In this document: piece after piece, positions 11,880-21,884 of the stretch
Position numbering within the stretch: the first letter of the stretch is position 1
How the letters are laid out: every line of letters begins with the position of its first letter
Notes under the pieces: model-generated
Database searches by the model: none
The model's input: the letters and a program-made list of their open reading frames with translations, nothing else
What the model was told of the DNA's origin: nothing
Program-made: the position numbers and the translations under genes
Origin: Arsenophonus sp052401645
GTDB lineage: Bacteria > Pseudomonadota > Gammaproteobacteria > Enterobacterales > Enterobacteriaceae
NCBI GenBank assembly: GCA_052401645.1
Contig: CP198939.1
Span: 372,001 to 436,000, forward strand
Length of the DNA: 64,000 bases
Reading direction: 5' to 3'

Positions 11880-13179
11880 TTTATTTACTATCAATATGAT
11901 ATCATTAAATTAATTTAATTAATTTATTTAAGATATATTTATCTATTATACAACTAAATTATTAATTTAGATAGTTATACTAAATAATAGGAAATTTTTT
12001 TAAAATATAGAAATATGAATATTATAAATTAAATTAATTATTGTTTTTAAAACTCTTTAAAAAATATCTATAATTAAATTTAATTAATTATTATAATTAA
12101 TTAATTAATAAAACTTATTTGAGAGTTAGTTGTGGTTATATAATTTATTCATGATGAATATATGATCTTTCATTTAAATAATATGAAGCGATTTTGTTAG
12201 GTTTTAGAATAGTGGATATTTAAATTGAAAATAATTATAAAAAAAATCTAAATAATGATTTTTTCTATTTTAAAATTTATTAATATAATATGATATAGAT
12301 AATAAATAAAATAATAAATATTTTTATATTGATTTTTTTTAAATACTTAATTCTTTATACAATAATAAAAATTATTTAAAATCTCATTTGTAGATTATAT
12401 AGAACATTAATTATTAAAATTTAGTTTTTTTTTGCTTGCTAAAAATCTCATAAAATATTATTTTATTAACTTTTACGTTAGATTTTTGCAATTGTACTAT
12501 CAACAATAATGATATTATTTAATATTCTTTTCATAAATTAAGTTTATTAGTTATTAATGCTGCTTATTTATTTTCTATCATAAACTATTTTAGAAAAAAA
12601 AGATAAATATTTATTTTACTTGTATACGATTGCCTATTTAAACTTAAGTATTTTATTAATTTTGATAATCTAAAATTTGAAATAAAGATAATTATATTTT
12701 CAATACATCATTTTTATTTTTTTTTAAAAATCTTATTTATCATATCAGTAATATTTCTTTAAAAAGAAACCATTATATTTATTTAATCAAATTTAATTAT
12801 TATAAGCTCATAACAAAACAATAATATAAGAATTATATCTATGATTCTATAAAAATATATTGAAATAATATAATTAATTTAAATTCTTACTGATAGTATC
12901 ATATATTGGACTGTATATACATATTTTGATATATTCAATTATTATTGACTATATCAATATGTGATATGTATTAGTTTGTTATTCATTATAGAATAATATT
13001 AGAATTCTAAAAAATAAATTTTTAATATTATTATTCTTCAATAGTTAAAAGGATGATTTAAGCTAATAAATAATAGTTACTTTTCTGAATAAATTTAAGT
13101 TAATAAACTTAATCTGGTATCCTTTTACAACCCAATTTTAGTTATTAAGAAATTAAAAATATTTTTGGAGAATAGTAAT

Positions 13180-13800
13180 ATGAATAAATTTTTGATAACT
13201 TTAATAGTAGTAGTGATATCTTATAATATTTATGCTTCGAATTACACAGAAGGCACTGAATATATTACTTTACAAAAAAAAGTAGATACTACACTTCGTG
13301 TAGTAGAGTTTTTTTCTTTTTATTGTTATCACTGTTATCAATTTGAATTTATTGATCATATATCACAAACAGTAGCAAAAAATTTACCTAAAGATGTTAA
13401 AATTAAAAGATACCATGTTGATTTTTTAGGTATATTAGGACCTGAGCTAACAAAAGCTTGGACAGTAGCAATGGTGTTAAAAATTGAAGATAAAGTATCA
13501 CAGTTTATATTTGAAGGTATTCAAAAAACAGAGTCAATAAATACACCTGCTGATATTAAAGATATATTTATTGAGGCTGGTATTAAAAGCAAAGAATATG
13601 ATATTACATTAAATAGCTTTATCGTTAAATCGTTAGTTGTAAAACAACAAAAAGCAGTCAATGATTTTAGATTACGTGGCGTACCAGCTATATTCGTTAA
13701 CGGTAAATATATGATATGTAATGATGGTATAAATAATAAACATATAAATAATTATGCTAAAACTTATTCAGATGTTGTAAATTTCTTAATTAGTAAATAG
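13180..13800 (+). CDS. dsbA: Thiol:disulfide interchange protein DsbA, with unusual CYHC active site
   Basis: Periplasmic oxidase that donates disulfide bonds to secreted proteins and is normally reoxidised by DsbB. The product is 206 residues (E. coli 208). I chose the ATG at 13180 because a good Shine-Dalgarno (TGGAG, 13166-13170) sits 9 nt upstream; an in-frame TTG at 13165 would overlap that site. Residues 1-19 form a signal peptide (Lys3, hydrophobic core, cleavage after Ala19). The thioredoxin fold follows, with the active-site pair Cys49 and Cys52, and the cis-proline loop RGVPAIFVNGKY is present. The motif is Cys-Tyr-His-Cys instead of the family's Cys-Pro-His-Cys. The variable pair between the cysteines sets redox potential in this family, so oxidising strength may differ. 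It lies upstream of polA, as in E. coli. Confidence 0.96.
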   Translation: MNKFLITLIVVVISYNIYASNYTEGTEYITLQKKVDTTLRVVEFFSFYCYHCYQFEFIDHISQTVAKNLPKDVKIKRYHVDFLGILGPELTKAWTVAMVLKIEDKVSQFIFEGIQKTESINTPADIKDIFIEAGIKSKEYDITLNSFIVKSLVVKQQKAVNDFRLRGVPAIFVNGKYMICNDGINNKHINNYAKTYSDVVNFLISK

Positions 13801-14151
13801 TAATTTTTTATCTTATTTTTAATAATATAATATTATATAAGTAGTTTATTATACTCTAATTAAATAATCAATTTTCATTTTAACATATTTATTTTAATAA
13901 AAAAATAAATATAAAACAGAAACACGATACAAATTTTATTAATAAAATCATAATTATAATTTAAATTTTGTTTTTTGTATTGAATATGTTTATATATAAA
14001 ATATAATCAATAAAAATATTGATTATCTTATTAAGAAAATATTTTTTGTACCATATAATCAGTAGAAAAGTGATAAATTGAAATAAATTTAAATAAAATA
14101 TCTATTTATGATAAGCGAGATGTTTTATTATTATCAATTAATTTAATAGTC
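13801..14151. other. Spacer between dsbA and polA, nothing recognised
   Basis: A/T-rich, with no recognisable gene. I see no convincing promoter or terminator, although A/T richness makes -10-like hexamers common and uninformative here. Confidence 0.6.
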
Positions 14152-15069
14152 ATGAAAACTATGATAAAAATTAGAGAAAATTTATTAATCCTAGTTGATG
14201 GTTCTTCTTATCTTTATCGTGCGTATTATGCTTTTCCATCGTTAATTAATAAACTAGGAGAACCAACAGGAGCTATGTACGGCGTTCTTAATATGCTCCG
14301 TAATTTAGTTATTCAATATAAACCTAGTCATATTGCGATAATATTTGATGACAAAGGAAAAACATTTAGAGATAAATTATTTTATGAATATAAAGCTCAG
14401 CGAGCAAAAATGCCAAATGACTTATGCAAGCAAATAATACCGCTTTATCAAATAGTTAAGGCGATTGGACTTCCTTTATTAGTTGTTCCTGATGTAGAAG
14501 CAGATGATGTAATAGGTACATTAGCTTTACAGGCTAGTGATAAAGGATTACCTGTATTAATTAGTACAGAAGATAAAGATATGGCTCAGTTAGTAACTAC
14601 TGATATTAAACTAATTAATACTATAACAAACACTATTTTAGGACCTGTAGATATCGTTAATAAATATGGTATTTCTCCTAAGTTAATTATTGATTTCCTT
14701 GCATTAATGGGGGATTCTTCTGATAATATTCCTGGCATACCTGGTATTGGAAAAAAAACAGCGTTAGCTTTATTAAGAGGGATTGGTGATCTTTCGACAA
14801 TTTATAATAATTTATCAACAATTGCGACATTGGGATTTCCTAAAGCCAAAACATTAGCAGAAAAGATGATAAAATATAAAGAAATTGCTTTTTTATCTTA
14901 TAAATTAGCGACAATTAAAACTAATGTTAATTTAACTAAAGATTATAATGAATTAATTATAAAGTCTCCAGATATAAAAAAGCTATATATACTTTTTAAT
15001 CGTTACGAATTTAAACGTTGGTTAATCTATTTACAAAACAATGGTTTGATTGATGAAAAAAATACATAA
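14152..15069 (+). CDS. polA: DNA polymerase I, 5'-nuclease part (split polA, first frame)
   Basis: The N-terminal 5'-3' exonuclease/flap endonuclease domain of Pol I, which removes RNA primers and flaps during Okazaki fragment maturation and repair. The frame gives 305 residues. The metal-site motifs are all present: LVDGSSYLYRAYYAF, IIFDDKGKTFRDKL, the Asp pair in EADDVIG, STEDKDMAQLV, and the helix-hairpin-helix GIPGIGKKTALALL. The second ATG (14161) gives the N-terminus that aligns best with E. coli (MIKIRENLLILVDG), so the true start may be there. The frame stops at 15067-15069, just past an A7 run (15056-15062). Removing one A fuses it exactly to the downstream polymerase frame, for a 933-residue protein (E. 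coli 928). It is either a separate 5'-nuclease polypeptide or the front of a protein restored by slippage. Confidence 0.93.
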   Translation: MKTMIKIRENLLILVDGSSYLYRAYYAFPSLINKLGEPTGAMYGVLNMLRNLVIQYKPSHIAIIFDDKGKTFRDKLFYEYKAQRAKMPNDLCKQIIPLYQIVKAIGLPLLVVPDVEADDVIGTLALQASDKGLPVLISTEDKDMAQLVTTDIKLINTITNTILGPVDIVNKYGISPKLIIDFLALMGDSSDNIPGIPGIGKKTALALLRGIGDLSTIYNNLSTIATLGFPKAKTLAEKMIKYKEIAFLSYKLATIKTNVNLTKDYNELIIKSPDIKKLYILFNRYEFKRWLIYLQNNGLIDEKNT

Positions 15070-16954
15070 ATTATCGACGATTATTTCTATTAATAATAAC
15101 GATAGTTCTTTGAATAAAATATCTTCTAAAATTTTATCAAAAAAAAATTATAAAACAATACTTACTAAAGCTGATTTAATTAAATTTGTTAAAAAATTAT
15201 ATTTATCTAAATGTTTTGCTTTTAATATTGAAACAGATAGCTTTGATACTTTATCAACTAATCTAATTGGATTATCTTTTGCCATTGAAAAAGGTAAAAG
15301 TGCTTATCTTCCGTTAGGACATAATTATCTTGACGCACCGAAACAATTATCATTAGATGAAGTAATTACAGTGATAAAACCTATTTTAGTCGATGAAAAT
15401 ATTGAAAAAATTACTAAAAACTCAAAATTTAATTATGGTATAATGGCAAATTTTAACATTGATCTAAAAAACATGGTCTTTGATATAATGTTAGAATCTT
15501 ATATATTAAGTAGTGCTAATGGAATTAAATATTCTGATAAGTATGATTTAACAAAAGGATATTTTAATCATAAAATTATATCATTTCAAGATATAAAAGA
15601 AAAAAGAAAAGATCAGTTAACATTTGATAAAATCAAACTTGAAGAAGCATCAAATTATGCAGTTAAAAATGTAGATCTTATATTTTTTTTGCATAAAAAA
15701 CTTTGGTCTAAACTTAAAGAAGAGCCTAAATTAAAACGAATTTTTCAACAGATAGAAATACCATTAATACAAGTTCTAGCACGTATAGAACGAGTTGGCG
15801 TACTTATTGATGCAAATAAACTTATTGAACAATCTAAGGAAATTTCGAACAAATTAATGGAAATTAAAAAAGAAGCTTATGATATTTCTGATCAAGAATT
15901 TAATTTGGAATCAACTAAACAATTACAAGCTATTTTATTTGAAAAGTTTCAATTACCAGTGATAAATAAAACTTCTTCTGGATTACCATCTACTAATGAA
16001 GAAAGTTTAAAAGAGCTGGCTTTTATTCATAAACTTCCAAGAATTATTTTACAATATCGTAACTTATCGAAATTAAAATCTACTTATATTGATAAATTAC
16101 AGATGATGATTCATCCAAAAACTAAACGAGTTCATACTTCATATTATCAAACATCAACAACGACAGGCAGACTATCTTCAAGTAACCCTAATTTACAAAA
16201 TATTCCAGTTAGAACTAATGAAGGACGTAGGATAAGACAAGCTTTTATTGCTCGTAAAGGTTATAAAATTTTATCAGCTGATTATTCACAAATTGAATTA
16301 CGCATTATAGCTCATTTTTCTCAGGATAAAAGATTACTTAATGATTTTTCCGAAGGAAAAGATATTCATAAAGCAACAGCTTCAGAAGTTTTTTGTGTAT
16401 TATTAAATGATGTTACTAATGATCAGCGTCGTATAGCAAAAATAATTAATTTTGGTTTAATTTATGGTATGACTGCATTTAGTTTATCACATAAATTAAG
16501 AATTACCTTTAAAGAAGCAAAGCATTACATAGATTGTTATTTTGATCGTTATCCAGGTGTTTTAAGTTATATACAACATGTAAAGAAACAAGCAACTAAA
16601 CAAGGATATATCGAAACGATAGAAGGACGTAAATTATATTTGCCTAATATTAACTCTTATAATATAAGAATACGTAAAGCATCAGAACGTCAAGCAATTA
16701 ATGCATTAATTCAAGGAACAGCAGCTGATATTATAAAAAAAACAATGATATTATTAGATAAATGGATTGAAACAGTTAAACCTGATATTTATATGATAAT
16801 GCAAGTACACGATGAATTAATATTTGAAGTAAAAGAATCTGCAATTGATTTTTCAAAACAAAAAATTCGATTGTTTATGGAACAAAGTATTAAATTAACT
16901 ATCCCGCTTAAAGTTTATATTGGTATTGGCAATAATTGGGATGAAGCACATTAA
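15053..16954 (+). CDS. polA: DNA polymerase I, Klenow-like part (split polA, second frame), proofreading site lost
   Basis: The polymerase portion of Pol I, 633 residues from the ATG at 15053, overlapping the first frame by 17 nt. Polymerase motifs are intact: motif A SADYSQIELRI, motif B RRIAKIINFGLIYGM, motif C MQVHDELIFEV, plus TGRLSSSNPNLQNIPVR. The 3'-5' exonuclease domain is present but its metal ligands are changed. The DXE motif reads NIE (E. coli Asp355 is Asn, codon 15224), the second motif reads NSKFN (Asp424 is Asn, codon 15431) and the third reads YAVKN (Asp501 is Asn, codon 15668). Only the Glu357 equivalent and Tyr497 remain, so proofreading is very likely dead while polymerisation should work. 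There is no Shine-Dalgarno at 15053, so coupling to the first frame, or slippage in the A7 tract, would be needed. The gene also holds a run of nine A (15139-15147) without loss of frame. Confidence 0.93.
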   Translation: MKKIHKLSTIISINNNDSSLNKISSKILSKKNYKTILTKADLIKFVKKLYLSKCFAFNIETDSFDTLSTNLIGLSFAIEKGKSAYLPLGHNYLDAPKQLSLDEVITVIKPILVDENIEKITKNSKFNYGIMANFNIDLKNMVFDIMLESYILSSANGIKYSDKYDLTKGYFNHKIISFQDIKEKRKDQLTFDKIKLEEASNYAVKNVDLIFFLHKKLWSKLKEEPKLKRIFQQIEIPLIQVLARIERVGVLIDANKLIEQSKEISNKLMEIKKEAYDISDQEFNLESTKQLQAILFEKFQLPVINKTSSGLPSTNEESLKELAFIHKLPRIILQYRNLSKLKSTYIDKLQMMIHPKTKRVHTSYYQTSTTTGRLSSSNPNLQNIPVRTNEGRRIRQAFIARKGYKILSADYSQIELRIIAHFSQDKRLLNDFSEGKDIHKATASEVFCVLLNDVTNDQRRIAKIINFGLIYGMTAFSLSHKLRITFKEAKHYIDCYFDRYPGVLSYIQHVKKQATKQGYIETIEGRKLYLPNINSYNIRIRKASERQAINALIQGTAADIIKKTMILLDKWIETVKPDIYMIMQVHDELIFEVKESAIDFSKQKIRLFMEQSIKLTIPLKVYIGIGNNWDEAH

Positions 16955-17358
16955 ATAATAAAATTTATTGAAAGAAAATTATATTTTATGTTTTTTGATA
17001 AAAATTTTTAAATATTTAATTTTATTAATCATTAAACAAAATAATGAGCAATAACTCAATCTATGATAAAAAATTCAAGATCTTTTAGGTAAAGTATTTT
17101 ATTTCTATAACTAAATATATATAAATGATAAGTAATTGTCTAATTTAGTTTTTAATAAAATTATTATTATTTAGATAATAATATTTAAATTAAGTTTATT
17201 AAAATAACAAAGAAATTTTTTATTGTTTTAAATAACGCAAGGTAATTAATAAATGGTGTAAATAGATAAAGTTTTTTAAAAAAATTTTATATAAAAAATT
17301 AAATAATTGACTAAATTATTTTTATTTCTTAAAATTTAACAGTAATAAAATATTATAA
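16955..17358. other. Spacer between convergent polA and engB, nothing recognised
   Basis: In E. coli this interval carries the small RNA Spot 42 (spf). I looked for its conserved 5' segment and terminator stem and found neither. No gene or strong hairpin is seen. Confidence 0.6.
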
Positions 17359-18000
17359 TCATTTATTATTTAAATTAATTGTTTTAAAATAGTGTTCATT
17401 AATCCATTTATCTAATTTAAGTTGTAATTTATTAACACCTATTTTTTTAAATGAAGAAAATATTTCAACTTCTATATTACTATCTACTATTTTTAGTCTA
17501 TTACGAACTTCTATAACTTGATTTTTTTGTTTATTAAAGTTTATTATATCTGCTTTACTTAATAATACGAGTATTTGTATATTAAGTACCATCGACCATT
17601 CAATTATTTGAAGATCAATATCTTTTAATGGATGACGAATATCCATTAATATAATTAATCCTATTAAGCATTTTCTTTTTTGTAAATATTCAGTTAATCT
17701 TTTTTGCCATTGTCGTTTAAGTGATTTAGAGACTTTTGTATAACCATATCCAGGTAAATCGACCAATTTAATATTTTTTGTTACTTCAAAAAGATTAATT
17801 AACTGAGTTCTACCAGGTATTTTACTAGTATTAGCTAATTTTCTTTGTTGTGTCAATGCATTTAATGCACTAGATTTGCCTGTGTTAGAATAACCATAAA
17901 AGGCAATTTCTATACCATGATCATCTGGTAGGTGATGAATATCAGATGAGCTTATGATAAATTTTGTTTGATGGTAATTATAGCTATTGTTTTCTATCAT
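17359..18000 (-). CDS. engB: Ribosome-biogenesis GTP-binding protein EngB (YsxC/YihA)
   Basis: Small essential GTPase that assists assembly of the large ribosomal subunit. The product is 213 residues (E. coli YihA 210). The G motifs are in order: the P-loop GYSNTGKSS (the family usually has GRSNAGKSS), switch region TPGRTQLIN-like SKIPGRTQLINLFEV, G3 DLPGYGY, G4 LSKAD and G5 FSSFKK. The segment LMDIRHPLKD before G4 is a family signature. The ATG at 18000 is preceded by the purine-rich AGAGAG about 5 nt away. The gene is convergent with polA, as in E. coli. Confidence 0.97.
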   Translation of the reverse strand: MIENNSYNYHQTKFIISSSDIHHLPDDHGIEIAFYGYSNTGKSSALNALTQQRKLANTSKIPGRTQLINLFEVTKNIKLVDLPGYGYTKVSKSLKRQWQKRLTEYLQKRKCLIGLIILMDIRHPLKDIDLQIIEWSMVLNIQILVLLSKADIINFNKQKNQVIEVRNRLKIVDSNIEVEIFSSFKKIGVNKLQLKLDKWINEHYFKTINLNNK

Positions 18001-18497
18001 TTTCTCTCTGATTTTATAATATAAAATAAAATTATATTTATAAAAGAATGTGTAATTAAAGTACTATTAATATAGTACCATATGTAATATATAATATAAT
18101 TATTAATTAATAGTTTTTTATAAAAACATTTTAATATATAATAAAATATAAGATATAATTTAATGAATATTCAAAATTAATTATAATATATATTATATCA
18201 TAATAATAATATGATAATATTGAATATAGATTTTTATTCAAAAAAATAAATAAACTTGAGTATAAAATACTCATTTTACATTATTACTAATAATGGTAAT
18301 TTAGTTTTTTAATTATTATTTTACTCCCTGTCGGATCTATGATAGTTTACTACTATAGACTTATATAAGTTTTTAAAGTTGTAAAAAATTAAAATTAATT
18401 TAATTAATAAAATTTTCATAATAACATAAAATTTTATTTTAAAATAAAATTATTACCAAAATAATATTTTATCATGTTATTCATAATATTGTGATAA

Positions 18498-18537
18498 TTA
18501 TATAGAGTTATTAATAAAAATTAATAACTCTATATAA
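18498..18537. repeat. Inverted repeat, 18-bp perfect arms, AAAA loop
   Basis: Bases 18498-18515 pair fully with 18520-18537 around AAAA. The stem includes two G-C pairs. It is about 500 bp upstream of engB and has no evident role. Confidence 0.85.
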
Positions 18538-19421
18538 AAATTACTCGTCAATCAAAAATAAAGTCATAATATATTAAATATATTATCTTCATGAGAATAA
18601 ATCATGAAAAAAAAATCAAATAATTAAGAATTGTATAAATATCTATTTTAAAATGAAAATAATAAATTACTATTTATTATTAATAATTTGATCTCATTTT
18701 ATTTTTAACAAAAAAAATTTTAACAAGAAAATTTTTTAACAAAAAAATTAATGCTTTATTATAAATCTTTATACTTAGATTAAGTAATAAAAAAATGTTT
18801 TTATATCAATGAAAAATAATTTAATTATAATAATATTTATTATTAAATTTGATCAATTTTTAAATTTCTGTTAAATAACAGAATTCTTTTTTTATAAAAA
18901 AATAAAGTTCTATCAGTTTGTTAATTAAATATTATTAAATATTAATTTTAATAAAGAATAGTTATTTTAAAACACTATTTACCTAATTATTATAAACTTA
19001 ATATAAACATTATTAAATTTTATAATAAAGATAAAAATTAATAAATATATATTTGCTAAAATAAATTAATATTATATATTTTATTTATTAATAGTTTACT
19101 TTAATAATTAAAAGATTCTTTCTAAAAAAAATCTTAATCTATATAAAAGTATATATTTAAATTTTAGTAGATACTACTAAATATACTAAATTTTATTATG
19201 AAGTTTATAATAACTGATATTATTAATAATAAATTTTATCTAAAAATTAAACATATTATTGAAATTTATAATAATTACAATCTTATTTATTATAATTATA
19301 AAATTTATTTATTATAATATAATAATATATAATTATTAATTTCTATCCAAATTATTTTAATTATTGTATAATAATTATTATTATAATATTCTGATTTATG
19401 AAAATTAATTAGATAATTATT

Positions 19422-19895
19422 ATGATTTTAATAATTGATAATTATGAATTTCATTTACCTATAATATTTATCAATATTTATGTTAATTAGGTGTCAATGT
19501 TATTATTAAACTCAATGATATAATAACTATCCCGGAAATAAATATATTAATACCTATACACACTTAATTATTTAATCTAATCCATATACATCTAATAACT
19601 CTGGTATTTTATTAAGTACAGTTTCATATATTGCTAATAAAATCCTAATTCTTGGCGTTTGTCTTGCTCATAAAAGAGATTAGTCAAGTTTTTTAGAGAT
19701 TCTATTATTAATGTAAGAAAAATAATTCATAGCAAGGTATTAGTAATTCATCATAATAAATAATGGATCTTTAAAAAATTAAATCATTCATTACTAGTTG
19801 CTAATTAAAATTATTTAGTTATTGTTCCTAGGAACAATAACTAAATAATTTTAAGGTTACTATTTGGATATTATACTACGTAGGAGGTGTGTTGA
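19422..19895 (+). pseudogene. pabA: Decayed pabA (aminodeoxychorismate synthase glutaminase subunit)
   Basis: PabA supplies ammonia from glutamine for p-aminobenzoate (folate) synthesis. Translating the plus strand across several frameshifts gives pieces that line up in order with E. coli PabA (187 residues). MILIIDNY starts at the ATG at 19422. YNIYQYLC-stop-LGVNVIIKLND follows from 19460, then SNPYTSNNSGILLS from 19576. The glutaminase nucleophile segment ILILGVCLAHK compares with ILGVCLGHQ, and SIINVRKIIHSK and KKLNHSLLVAN precede NYLVIVP near 19820. There are at least three frameshifts and several in-frame stops, so it cannot make a working enzyme. The 3' limit is uncertain because the reading is lost inside the palindrome at 19805-19854. 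Its position upstream of tus, in the same direction, matches E. coli order. Confidence 0.88.
19805..19854. repeat. 50-bp perfect palindrome inside the pabA pseudogene
   Basis: Bases 19805-19829 are the exact reverse complement of 19830-19854, with core TTCCTAGGAA and no loop. The left arm reads as decayed pabA coding sequence (residues NYLVIVP, matching YHSLVVEP of E. coli PabA). The right arm is the inverted copy, and recognisable pabA reading stops there. The palindrome therefore formed after the gene began to decay. Confidence 0.93.
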
Positions 19896-19980
19896 TAAAA
19901 TTATTGGTAATAGATAAAAACTATTTATTAATAAGTATTCAATTTCATTTAGAAAGTATATTAAGTTAATAAAGACATAA

Positions 19981-20016
19981 ATTATTAATTAATTTTATAA
20001 AAAATTAATTAATAAT
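19981..20016. repeat. Inverted repeat, 16-bp perfect arms
   Basis: Bases 19981-19996 pair with 20001-20016 around ATAA. The stem is A/T-only and lies 130 bp after the pabA palindrome. Confidence 0.7.
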
Positions 20017-21848
20017 AAATTATATATTATTTTGATATTTATGTTCAATAAATTGATATAATTATCAACGTTTTAAAATAATATTTATTTTATTTTTAAT
20101 AAAATACTTTTTATTAATATCAAAATAAGAAATAATCTATTTTTAAATTAAAATTTAATAAAAATTTATTATTAAAATAATAAAAACAATTATTATTAAT
20201 ATTAATTAATAAAGATAATAAAAAATATAAAAATAAGATTTTACTATAAAATAAATAATAACTATTTAAATAAGTATTTTCTGACTAGATTAGTAATCAT
20301 AAAAAGATTTTTTTAAAATTAATAAAAAGAATTATTTTTATTGTTTATTTTAAGATAAATTAATATCTGATTAATTTAATAATATTACAAATTATTTTTT
20401 TAATTATAATTAAATAGTTAATTTTTTTGATAAATATTTATAATTTTTAAAATTTAAAATATTATTTAATATTTTATTACTATCATCTATTATAAATTTA
20501 TAATTGAAGTTTTACTTTAATAAAAGTAAATAAATATATAATTAAAATAAAATAGATAAACAATATATATTTTTTATAAATTAATTAATGCGTATCATAA
20601 ATAACAATTTTTATATTTTTATTAAAATTAGACTTTAATTTTCTACTACTTTTATTGTGTATCTAATAGTTTTGCGTGAAATACTATACTATATATAATA
20701 TTTCTTAACGAATTATTTTTAATTTACATTACATTAAGAGGATTTGTTATTAGATTTTAAATAGTTTTACTAAACTTAATAATATTTTTTCGATCAATTA
20801 ATAATATATAAAAAATCTAGATTATCAGATTTTAAAAAAGTTATTTGTAATAACTTAGCTATTGTTCTGATAATTAAATCAAAATATCTAGATTTATTTC
20901 AGTTAATTGTTTAAATATTTTATGATTAATTTTATCGATATTATAGATATCTTTAGCTTTTTTTAAGAAAAACTATTCACTTTTATTATTTTTAAAATAA
21001 TATAAGTTAATTAATAAAATACATTTGATTTAGATAAAAAAGTATTATCTCTTTTTTTCTTCGTATTTAATTGAAACATCAACATAAAATTTTAAAATAA
21101 AATAAAATGTTTTCTACTTTTCCATCTTCATGAATAAGAATGCTTTTTTATTAGTATTTTGTATTTATGAATATTATAGTTTGACAAAACTACCAAAATA
21201 ATGTTGTTTATATGTGCTTTCTAAAAGCTATTTTTATAATCTTCTAAATATTATTAATTTTTAATTAAAATATAAATAATTTTTATAAAGTTCATTTATT
21301 TATATATTTTATATATTAAACAATAGTAATTTGTTTAATTTAATAAAGTTAATATAATTATAGATTATATTGATTTTAAAATTTTGATATTAATAATTAT
21401 AATTATGTTATAAACATATATACTATTTAGTAAAATAAAATACCATGTATATTCTTTCTAGATATATAAATCTTCTATAGAGTAAAACTTATATTTCAGT
21501 AATTAAAATAACTAATTTTATTTTATATTTAATAAATATTATTAGATAAAAATATTTTATTTAAAAATCAAATTAAGTATTAATTAATTTAATTATACAT
21601 ATAAAATATATTATATTATATATATTATTTTTTATAAAGTAAGTAACTAGAAGTTATTAATGTTATTAATATATATAAATATATATTTTATATATAATTA
21701 AACTTTAAGATAATCATTAAAATAAAATTAATATAAGTAAATCATAATTTTACATTATTTTCTTTTTTATAAGATTTTATCTTATTTAAGAATATATTAT
21801 TATTAATTAGAATAATAATTAATTCTAATGATAAGTCTATTTTTTTAG

Positions 21849-21884
21849 AAAACTAATCTTTTTTTTTAAAAAAAGATTAGTTTT
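21849..21884. repeat. Inverted repeat, 17-bp perfect arms
   Basis: AAAACTAATC followed by a T run pairs with an A run followed by GATTAGTTTT (21849-21865 with 21868-21884). It has the shape of a terminator stem but no gene is near and no T run follows. Confidence 0.8.

Larger units (their letters stand above)
6259..13179. other. 7-kb A/T-rich spacer, no intact gene seen
   Basis: I find no recognisable protein, tRNA or rRNA. Stops are frequent in all frames. A short open frame around 12540-12720 has hydrophobic composition but no identifiable family. Structured elements are inverted repeats at 8390-8420 (14-bp arms, 3-base loop), 9578-9643, 11204-11243 and 11844-11879. In E. coli several metabolic and transport genes lie between proM and dsbA, so this is probably their eroded remains; I cannot identify any individual one. 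Confidence 0.6.

Noticed and set aside
13165..13179. Longer N-termini for dsbA, and likewise for tusC, fusA, rplK, rpoB and hemE
   Set aside because: The extra residues are not conserved and some overlap the Shine-Dalgarno; the internal ATG matches the family start in each case.
16955..17358. Spot 42 small RNA between polA and engB
   Set aside because: Expected from E. coli gene order, but no matching sequence or terminator stem is present.
18320..18362. Slightly G/C-richer patch upstream of engB (CTCCCTGTCGGATCTATG), considered as an RNA gene or promoter
   Set aside because: No cloverleaf, stable hairpin or recognisable small RNA could be drawn, and no minus-strand promoter with proper spacing was evident.
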